Assembly (NCBI GenBank): GCA_021807975.1
Contig: JAKBCJ010000323.1
Location: 1 to 5,680 of the forward strand
Length of the DNA: 5,680 bases
Source: Pseudomonadota bacterium
Lineage (GTDB): Bacteria; Pseudomonadota; Alphaproteobacteria; Acetobacterales; Acetobacteraceae
Direction of reading: 5' to 3'
Shown here: positions 1 to 4,389 of the stretch, piece by piece
Position numbering within the stretch: position 1 is the stretch's first letter
Layout of the letters: each line of letters begins with the position of its first letter
The notes under the pieces: generated by a model
Seen by the model: only the letters and a program-made list of their open reading frames with translations
Told to the model about the DNA's origin: nothing
The model's database searches: none
Made by a program: the position numbers and the translations under genes

Positions 1-688
1 CCAGCGACGCCGGCGTGTCCCACACGTAATTCAGTCCCTCGCGCAGGTCGCTCCAGAACGACATCCGTACGGCCGAACCGGGCTGCCGCGGCGCGCCGAC
101 GCCCAGGGTCAGCGCAAAGCCGGCGCTGTAGATCATTGTGATCGCTACGTAGGCCGACGCCATGCCAAGCAGGGAGAACAGCGCCGCCCCGGCCATCGAG
201 CCGAACACCCGGGCCGAGTCGACGGTGGTGCGCGCGACGCCGGTCGCTGCCATAAGCCGGTCGCCCGGTATCGTTTCCGCCACCAGGGCGTTGCGCATCG
301 CTAAATCGGACGGGCGGATCAAGCCCGCCACCCCGGCGATCGTCAGCACCACAGCCGGCGTCAGCCAGCCCAGACCGGCCAACAGCGCCATCGCGCCCGC
401 CAGCGCGGCATAGGCTGCCCGCATCGCGCACAGCACGTTGCGGTGACCCAACCGGTCGCCTGCCAGCCCGAACACCGGGGCGAGCAGCGTTCCCGCGTAT
501 TGCAGCGATCCATAGACCGTTAACAGCAGAACCGATCCGGTGGCGGTAATGATGTACCAGCCCAGGATCAGGATCTCCATTTCCCCGGCCCAGGAGGTCA
601 GCAGATCTCCGGGGAATTGAAACCGGAAGCTGCGGACGCTGAACGGCGCAAGAATCTCCGGCCGGCTGTTGCGTCCTTGCGTGTTCAT
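1..688 (-). CDS. MFS transporter, exporter-like (partial, C-terminus beyond left edge)
   Basis: Translating the minus strand from ATG at 688 gives 229 uninterrupted codons running off the window. An amphipathic N-terminus (residues 15-36, with FRFQFPGDLLTSW) is followed by hydrophobic segments near residues 37-60, 62-77, 85-106, 108-124 and 160-200. The MFS motif A loop between TM2 and TM3 is clear as GDRLGHR (77-83), and R125-P-S-D then resembles the TM4 region of the EntS-like MFS_3 group. Family members have about 400-420 residues and 12 helices, so roughly the last six helices are missing here. It would act in the inner membrane as a proton-coupled transporter, probably an exporter; the substrate cannot be told. 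ATG 688 is the best start because family similarity begins soon after it and a stop lies upstream at 734-736; a GTG at 694 is the only other upstream choice. No strong Shine-Dalgarno precedes it. It is divergent from livF and its ATG overlaps the stop of a short upstream ORF. Confidence 0.92.
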   Translation of the reverse strand, partial: MNTQGRNSRPEILAPFSVRSFRFQFPGDLLTSWAGEMEILILGWYIITATGSVLLLTVYGSLQYAGTLLAPVFGLAGDRLGHRNVLCAMRAAYAALAGAMALLAGLGWLTPAVVLTIAGVAGLIRPSDLAMRNALVAETIPGDRLMAATGVARTTVDSARVFGSMAGAALFSLLGMASAYVAITMIYSAGFALTLGVGAPRQPGSAVRMSFWSDLREGLNYVWDTPASL

Positions 689-795
689 CGGCACTGGATG
701 GCGTACATTGGCGCGCGATCCAACCCCGGTCGCTTACCGGGGCCGGCGGCTGGCAGCAGGCGTTCAAGCATGGCGGGGACATCTCGGCTCATCAT
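685..795 (-). CDS. Possible 36-aa leader ORF overlapping the MFS start (ATGA)
   Basis: A 36-codon ORF starts at a double ATG (795 and 792) and ends in TGA at 687-685, which overlaps the MFS ATG as ATGA. This geometry suits translational coupling. The peptide begins MMSRDVPAMLERLLPAAG and then turns basic and Pro/Gly-rich; it has no signal peptide or membrane span. The same frame is open further upstream, and a TTG at 849, preceded by GGGG at a 7-nt spacing, would give 54 residues including the more protein-like stretch APWFLPRDRQRWAE. No recognised family matches. The ribosome site before ATG 795 is weak, and the MFS gene itself lacks a good one, which is why coupling is worth considering. 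In GC-rich DNA an open frame of this size can easily be chance, so confidence is low. Confidence 0.25.
   Translation of the reverse strand: MMSRDVPAMLERLLPAAGPGKRPGLDRAPMYAIQCR
724..742. repeat. Perfect 7-bp inverted repeat upstream of the MFS gene
   Basis: CCCCGGT and ACCGGGG are separated by 5 nt (CGCTT), forming a strong GC-rich hairpin 35 nt upstream of the MFS ATG, within the putative leader ORF. No T-run follows on either strand, so it is not an intrinsic terminator. It could be a leader stem affecting translation or half of an operator; function is not shown by sequence alone. Confidence 0.45.
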
Positions 796-882
796 TTCAG
801 CCCATCGTTGCCGATCGCGGGGGAGAAACCAAGGCGCGGTTCTAGCCAAGGTAGCACCCCGGCGGGGGCTAAAAACGTGCCC

Positions 883-906
883 GCGGGTTTCCGCGTGTTA
901 ACCCGC
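883..906. repeat. Inverted repeat, 7-bp arms with 10-nt spacer (operator candidate)
   Basis: GCGGGTT (883-889) and AACCCGC (900-906) are exact inverted repeats with centres 17 bp apart, between two divergent genes. The arm spacing would suit a dimeric repressor contacting successive major grooves. No T-tract follows on either strand, which argues against a terminator. No regulator gene is visible in the window to pair it with. Confidence 0.35.
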
Positions 907-998
907 CGCATTACCGATAAGTCGGATTGACTAACCATTCACGCTCCGCCACCTTCGCTCCGTCCGGGAAAAACCAACAACGAAGGGAATTGGGCCGT

Positions 999-1067
999 AT
1001 GGGGGGCTGGGGCGTCGCCAACAAGGCGTGCGAAATGATCCGGATCGTTTGCGGGATGCCGGCGTGA
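999..1067 (+). CDS. Possible 22-aa leader ORF overlapping the livF start (GTGA)
   Basis: An ATG at 999 opens a 22-codon ORF ending in TGA at 1065-1067, which overlaps the proposed livF GTG (1064-1066) as GTGA. A Shine-Dalgarno-like AAGGGA at 983-988 sits 10 nt before the ATG and is better than anything else in this gap. The peptide begins MGGWGVANKACEMI and contains two cysteines; it matches no family I know, and is not rich in branched-chain residues as a Leu/Ile/Val attenuator peptide would be. It may be a coupling ORF that delivers ribosomes to livF, or chance. An upstream stop at 918-920 rules out a long upstream gene in this frame unless a frameshift is present. Confidence 0.3.
   Translation: MGGWGVANKACEMIRIVCGMPA
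1052..1056 (+). promoter_or_regulatory. Ribosome binding site deciding the livF start
   Basis: CGGGA at 1052-1056 lies 7 nt before GTG 1064. The competing in-frame GTG at 1028 has only AAGG (1023-1026) one nucleotide upstream, too close to work. This favours the 236-residue form. Confidence 0.5.
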
Positions 1068-1774
1068 CTAATTTGCTGGAGGCCAAGGGCCTGCACGCCG
1101 CATATGGCGAAACCAAAGTCCTTCACGGGATCGATTTCGCGGTGCGCCAGGGCGGTGTAACCGCACTTCTAGGCGCGAACGGCGCCGGTAAAACCACCGC
1201 GTTGCGCGCGATCTGCGGCATGGTGCGTACAAGCGGCGAAATATCGCTGGCCGGCAAGCGCATCGACGGCATGGCAACCGAGGATATCGTCCGCCTGGGC
1301 GTGGCACAGGTTCCGGAAGGCCGCGGCACGTTCATGGAACTGACGGTCGAGGAGAATATGCGCCTGGGCGCCTATTCCCGCCCGGCGCGGGAGGCGACCG
1401 CCGATTTCGACAATATGTTCGGGTACTTCCCCCGGCTGAAGGAACGCTACAAACAGCAGGCCGGCACCCTGTCCGGCGGTGAGCAGCAAATGCTGGCGAT
1501 TGCCCGGGCGCTGCTGTTGCGGCCGAAACTGCTGCTGCTGGACGAACCGTCGTTCGGCCTGGCGCCGCTGATCGTGCAAGAGATTTTCCGCATCCTGGCG
1601 CGCATCAAGCAGGACGCGGGCGTCGGCATCCTGCTGGTCGAACAGAACGCCAGCATCGCACTGGAATTCGCCGAAGATGCCTACGTCCTGGAAACCGGAC
1701 GGATCGTGATGTCGGGCTCCTCGTCCGACATCGTCAAGGACGAGGGCATCCGCCGCTCGTATCTCGGCTACTAG
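1064..1774 (+). CDS. livF: HAAT-family ABC transporter ATP-binding protein LivF
   Basis: This cytoplasmic ATPase subunit powers a branched-chain amino acid type ABC importer. Numbered from GTG 1064 (236 residues, the usual LivF length), it shows Walker A GANGAGKT (37-44), the Q-loop region with the LivF-typical VPEGRGTF (83-90), signature LSGGEQQ (136-142), Walker B LLLLDEPS (156-163) followed by FGLAP, and VEQN (192-195) where most ABC ATPases have the switch histidine. The VEQN form is characteristic of LivF, whereas its partner LivG normally supplies a histidine. The C-terminus RRSYLGY is also typical. A GTG at 1028 would add 12 residues unlike the family and lacks a properly spaced ribosome site. 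The livH ribosome site begins at the last base of the livF stop, so the two are surely cotranscribed. No LivG is present in the window. Confidence 0.95.
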   Translation: MTNLLEAKGLHAAYGETKVLHGIDFAVRQGGVTALLGANGAGKTTALRAICGMVRTSGEISLAGKRIDGMATEDIVRLGVAQVPEGRGTFMELTVEENMRLGAYSRPAREATADFDNMFGYFPRLKERYKQQAGTLSGGEQQMLAIARALLLRPKLLLLDEPSFGLAPLIVQEIFRILARIKQDAGVGILLVEQNASIALEFAEDAYVLETGRIVMSGSSSDIVKDEGIRRSYLGY

Positions 1775-1785
1775 GGAGGGATACG

Positions 1786-2658
1786 ATGTTAGCGGGCGTT
1801 ATCCATCAGATCATGTCTGGTATCGCGACGGGCGGCATCTATGCGTCGGTCGCGCTGGCTCTGGTGATGATCTACCAGGCCACCCACCACGTGAATTTCG
1901 CGCAGGGGGAAATGGCGACATTCTCCACCTACATAACACTGACCTTCATCAATGCCGGCTTTCCGTACTGGATCGCCCTGGCCGTCGCCGTGGTGCTGTC
2001 CTTCCTCGTCGGCGTCGCCATCGAGCGTGTTTTGATGCGGCCCCTGGCCAATGCGCCGGTGCTGGCATCGGTCGGCGTGTTCATCGGGCTGTTGCTGATC
2101 GTGAACTCGCTCAGCGGCTGGTTCTTCGATTACACGATCAAGCAGTTCCCGACGCCGTTCCCTGATCATCCGATGCTCGGGGGATACCTCTCAGGCCACG
2201 AACTCGGATCGACGGCCGTCACTCTGATTGTGCTGATCAGTGTCTATATGTTCTTCAGGTTCACCCGGCTGGGACTGGCGATGCGTGCGGCCGCGTTCAA
2301 TCCCGTCTCCTCCCGCCTCGTCGGGGTGCGGGTCGGCTGGATGCTGGCGCTGGGCTGGGGTCTGGCGGCGGCGATCGGCGCCATTGCCGGCGCGATGGTG
2401 GCCCCGGTCGTCTTCCTCGACCCTAACATGATGGCCGGCATCCTGCTCTATGCCTTCGCCGGAGCGCTGCTCGGCGGAATCGACAACCCCCTGGGCGCGG
2501 TCATCGGTGGCTTCATGGTCGGCGTGATCGAGAATCTCGGCGGAGCCTATCTGGTCGGCACTGAGCTGAAGCTGACCTTGGCCCTTGTCATCATCGTCAC
2601 GGTGCTGACGATCAAACCCACCGGCCTGATGGGCCGCAAAGTCTTCAGCCGGGTGTAG
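1786..2658 (+). CDS. livH: HAAT-family ABC transporter permease LivH
   Basis: LivH is one of the two inner-membrane permeases that form the translocation path with LivM. The 290-residue protein is of normal length. The N-terminal helix (about 5-30) leads into the family hallmark HVNFAQGEMATFSTY (35-49); further hydrophobic spans lie near 60-80, 92-112, 142-158, 185-210, 216-232, 236-256 and 261-277. The cytoplasmic coupling region, where the ATPase docks, is at about 160-185 (TRLGLAMRAAAFNP and then GVRVGW). The motif LGGIDNPLGAVIGG (229-242) is a signature of these permeases. ATG 1786 is preceded by a strong GGGAGGG (1774-1780) at a 5-nt spacing. The gene lies 11 bp after livF and 5 bp before livM in the same operon. 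Substrate specificity cannot be read from the permease. Confidence 0.96.
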   Translation: MLAGVIHQIMSGIATGGIYASVALALVMIYQATHHVNFAQGEMATFSTYITLTFINAGFPYWIALAVAVVLSFLVGVAIERVLMRPLANAPVLASVGVFIGLLLIVNSLSGWFFDYTIKQFPTPFPDHPMLGGYLSGHELGSTAVTLIVLISVYMFFRFTRLGLAMRAAAFNPVSSRLVGVRVGWMLALGWGLAAAIGAIAGAMVAPVVFLDPNMMAGILLYAFAGALLGGIDNPLGAVIGGFMVGVIENLGGAYLVGTELKLTLALVIIVTVLTIKPTGLMGRKVFSRV

Positions 2659-2663
2659 AGATC

Positions 2664-3650
2664 ATGCGGATTTCCTGGCTTGTCCCAATTCTGGCGCTGC
2701 TGGCGGTTATCGTTCCGGTTGCGATGTTCACCGACTATCATCTGTTCCAACTCACGATGGTGGTGGTCTATGCCATCGCGATCCTGGGCCTGGCGCTGCT
2801 GATCGGTTTCAACGGGCAGATATCGCTGGGACACGGCGCGTTCTATGCGATTGGTGCCTACACAACGGCCATCCTGATGTCGACATGGAACATGCCGTAC
2901 TGGCTGACCCTGCCGGTGTCGGCTGTGATCTGCGCCGTTTTCGGCTTCCTGATCGGCCTTCCGGCGCTGCGCCTCGGTGGTCTGTATCTCGCGCTGACCA
3001 CATTCGCCCTTGCGGTCGCGATCCCGCAAATCCTGAAATTCAAGGCCATCGACACATGGACCGGCGGCGTCCAGGGGCTGGTGATCGATAAGCCGGACGC
3101 CCCGTTCGGATTGCCGCTGTCGCCCGACCAGTGGCTGTACATTTTCACATCCTTCATCGCCGCCATCCTGTACCTGATTGCCTGGAACGTGGTACGCGGC
3201 CGTGTCGGACGCGCAATGAAGGCGATCCGCGATCATTCAATGGCCGCGGAGGCGATGGGCATCAATCTGCCGATCGTCAAGACCAGCGCCTTCGCCATCA
3301 GCGCGATGTACACCGGCCTCGCCGGATCGTTGGGGGCCATCGCGGTACAGTTCGTGGCACCCGACAGCTTCCAGGTATTCGTATCGGTGTTCCTGTTCGT
3401 CGGGCTGGTCGTCGGCGGCGTGTCGTCGATCGGGGGCACCCTGATCGGCGCGGCGTTCATCGAGTTCATTCCGAACTTAGCCGACAAACTCTCCAAGGCG
3501 GCGCCTAGCGCGGTTTACGGGGTCATCCTGATCGCAGTGATGTTCCTGATGCCAATGGGGGCAGGGGGATTCCTCTACGCGATATGGCGGAAATTGACCC
3601 GCCGTCGCGGCGACGAACCCGCCGGGACGCAAGTGAAGGCGGCTGAATGA
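2664..3650 (+). CDS. livM: HAAT-family ABC transporter permease LivM
   Basis: LivM is the second permease subunit, pairing with LivH. Its 328 residues carry the family hallmark LIGFNGQISLGHGAFYAIGAY shortened here to FNGQISLGHGAFYAIGAY (49-66), then LPALRLGGLYLALTTFA (99-115), the coupling helix region VGRAMKAIRDHSMAAEAMGI (181-200), and GLVVGGVSSIGGTLIGAAF (247-265), a variant of the usual GGxGTxxGPxxGA loop. The N-terminal hydrophobic helix starts at residue 4. The C-terminus ends in a charged tail (RKLTRRRGDEPAG) with no fused ATPase domain, unlike some LivM-LivG fusions. ATG 2664 lies 5 bp after the livH stop with only a weak GAG-type ribosome site, so coupling to livH is likely. Its TGA overlaps an ATG as ATGA, preceded by GAAGG (3635-3639) at a 7-nt spacing, which looks like the start of a further operon gene. 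Confidence 0.96.
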   Translation: MRISWLVPILALLAVIVPVAMFTDYHLFQLTMVVVYAIAILGLALLIGFNGQISLGHGAFYAIGAYTTAILMSTWNMPYWLTLPVSAVICAVFGFLIGLPALRLGGLYLALTTFALAVAIPQILKFKAIDTWTGGVQGLVIDKPDAPFGLPLSPDQWLYIFTSFIAAILYLIAWNVVRGRVGRAMKAIRDHSMAAEAMGINLPIVKTSAFAISAMYTGLAGSLGAIAVQFVAPDSFQVFVSVFLFVGLVVGGVSSIGGTLIGAAFIEFIPNLADKLSKAAPSAVYGVILIAVMFLMPMGAGGFLYAIWRKLTRRRGDEPAGTQVKAAE

Positions 3651-3727
3651 CGGTCGCCGCCCGGTCAGACCCGCTGCCGGACAGCCGTTGGCATCGACTG
3701 TTCGGCCGCAACGGCGACCGCGCCTGA
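3647..3727 (+). pseudogene. 26-aa ORF coupled to livM; possible 5' remnant of livG
   Basis: The ORF starts with an ATGA overlap on the livM stop, has a well-spaced GAAGG (3635-3639), and ends in TGA at 3725-3727. It is much too short for an ABC ATPase (about 250 residues). Residues 8-20 read DPLPDSRWHRLFG, which resembles the first beta-strand and FGG of LivG proteins (pattern LLxxRxxxRxFGG), with one residue fewer. No Walker A or later LivG segment follows before the next gene. The reading that fits all this is a deletion that removed most of livG, and perhaps livK, leaving the start region. Alternatives are a genuine small coupling ORF or chance similarity over about 13 residues. The start signals are seen; the livG origin is inference. 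Confidence 0.3.
3651..3720. repeat. Perfect 9-bp inverted repeat spanning the livM to DsrE gap
   Basis: CGGTCGCCG (3651-3659) and CGGCGACCG (3712-3720) are exact inverted repeats enclosing 52 nt. They start one base after the livM stop and bracket nearly all of the 26-codon ORF. Transcribed, they could close a long stem-loop. No T-run follows 3720, so an intrinsic terminator is not supported. It might protect the livFHM mRNA end or mark a rearrangement; both are speculative. Confidence 0.4.
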
Positions 3728-3761
3728 CGTCCGCCATCTTCTCTGACAGGAGGCAGCCGCT

Positions 3762-4226
3762 ATGAACCGTCGATTCCTCAGCCGTTCCGCCGCGGGCCTT
3801 GTGCTCGCCGCGACGGCGCTGCGCGGCGCCAAAGCCGCGGAGGCGCCCAAGCAGCACCGCATCTCGTTTCATATCGCCAGCGCCGACCCTACGATGATGA
3901 GGGTCGCGCTGCACAACATCGCCGCGGCCGCCGAGTATTACGCAGCCCAAAACCGAACGGTCGCGATCGAACTGGTCGCTAATGGCCCCGGCTACGTGAT
4001 GATGCGGGCCGACAAGTCGCCGGTTGCCGCGTTGATCGCCGAGACGCACGCCAAATATCCGTTTGTCGTGTTTTCAGCTTGCCAGAACTCCCGCAAGGGT
4101 GCCGCCAAGGCCGAAGGGAAGGCGGTGTCGGATATCCCCGAGGTTCCCGAAGCAACCGATGTCCCCGCCGGAGTCGTGCGGCTGAACGAACTGCAGGAAC
4201 AGGGCTGGAGCTATATCCGGGTCTAA
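3762..4226 (+). CDS. Secreted DsrE/DsrF-like family protein
   Basis: A 154-residue protein with an export signal: MNRRFLSRS with two arginines, a hydrophobic stretch (10-20), and an AKA site giving cleavage after about residue 25. The RRFL start is close to but not a full Tat motif, so either Sec or Tat could apply. The mature part has the DsrE-like alpha/beta pattern: an early strand HRISFHIASADP (32-43), a helix MRVALHNIAAAAEYY (46-60), strand VAIELVANGPGYVMM (67-81), FVVFSACQNS (101-110) with the only cysteine, C107, and a C-terminal VPAGVVRLNELQEQGWSYIRV (one residue dropped here: PAGVVRLNELQEQGWSYIRV). Periplasmic DsrE-like proteins share this ending. DsrE relatives handle sulfane sulfur, but this subgroup's role is not established. 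AGGAGG (3748-3753), 8 nt before the ATG, gives a strong start. It lies 111 bp after livM on the same strand and may be read from the liv transcript. Confidence 0.8.
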   Translation: MNRRFLSRSAAGLVLAATALRGAKAAEAPKQHRISFHIASADPTMMRVALHNIAAAAEYYAAQNRTVAIELVANGPGYVMMRADKSPVAALIAETHAKYPFVVFSACQNSRKGAAKAEGKAVSDIPEVPEATDVPAGVVRLNELQEQGWSYIRV

Positions 4227-4234
4227 GGCAACGC

Positions 4235-4266
4235 CGCGAAACAGGCCCGGGCATTCGCGAGCCTGT
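4235..4266 (+). terminator. Weak terminator-like or alternating hairpin after the DsrE-like gene
   Basis: ACAGGC (4241-4246) pairs with GCCTGT (4261-4266) over a 14-nt loop, starting 14 nt after the stop codon. The following bases (CTCGTTGGATTTGC) hold only a weak T-tract, so termination would be inefficient. CGCGAA (4235-4240) can instead pair with TTCGCG (4254-4259). The two helices interlock and cannot both form as simple hairpins. Position favours a transcript end; the sequence does not prove it. Confidence 0.35.
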
Positions 4267-4301
4267 CTCGTTGGATTTGCTGCTGATGCAGCGCGGAGGG
4301 T

Positions 4302-4333
4302 GAAACCGGTTTCTGCCTCGGTTGCGGTAAAAT
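4302..4333 (+). promoter_or_regulatory. Candidate promoter/operator before the acyl-CoA synthetase gene
   Basis: A perfect 12-bp palindrome, GAAACCGGTTTC (4302-4313), lies about 15 nt upstream of TAAAAT (4328-4333), which matches five of six bases of the sigma70 -10 consensus. The palindrome covers where a -35 would lie, and no good TTGACA-like hexamer is seen there. That combination suits an activator-dependent or repressible promoter. The start codon is 57 nt further on. No cognate regulator is in view. Confidence 0.35.
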
Positions 4334-4389
4334 GACACCCGGTCCAGGATAACGCCCGCACGATAAATAACCGAGGACTGCCCATCATC

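Larger units (their letters stand above)
689..1063. other. Divergent intergenic region between the MFS gene and livF
   Basis: This 375-bp stretch separates two divergent genes and should hold both promoters, but I cannot pick a convincing sigma70 pair. A TTGACT at 927-932 is a fair -35, yet no acceptable -10 lies 16-18 nt downstream. The region contains the hairpin at 724-742, an imperfect stem at 853-870 (AGC-CCCC against GGGG-GCT with one bulged A), an inverted repeat at 883-906, the small element CCGA-TAAG-TCGG at 914-925, and two short ORFs described separately. I see no trace of a degraded livG or livK, no tRNA and no IS end here. Confidence 0.6.

Noticed and set aside
162..413. 83-codon open frame on the plus strand
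   Set aside because: It is antisense to the MFS gene and has Ala/Ser/Pro/Arg-rich shadow composition.
853..875. GC-rich stem followed by AAAAA, as a terminator
   Set aside because: On the plus strand the stem is followed by A rather than T residues, and on the minus strand the T-run comes before the stem, so neither strand has terminator order.
927..955. TTGACT as the -35 of a livF promoter
   Set aside because: No TATAAT-like hexamer occurs at 16-18 nt spacing, so a complete sigma70 promoter is not supported.
1028..1063. Twelve-residue N-terminal extension of LivF from GTG 1028
   Set aside because: AAGG is only one base before that GTG, the added residues are unlike LivF proteins, and the 236-residue form from GTG 1064 matches the family and has a spaced GGGA.
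911..1126. 71-codon minus-strand frame whose end (WFFPDGAKVAEREW) looks protein-like
   Set aside because: Its first part is antisense to livF, it has no recognised family, and no ribosome site or context supports it. A remnant of an older gene's 3' end in 911-1000 cannot be excluded.
2547..3236. 229-codon open frame on the minus strand
   Set aside because: It is antisense to the end of livH and most of livM, with low-complexity Asp/Gln/Arg/His composition and no recognisable domain.
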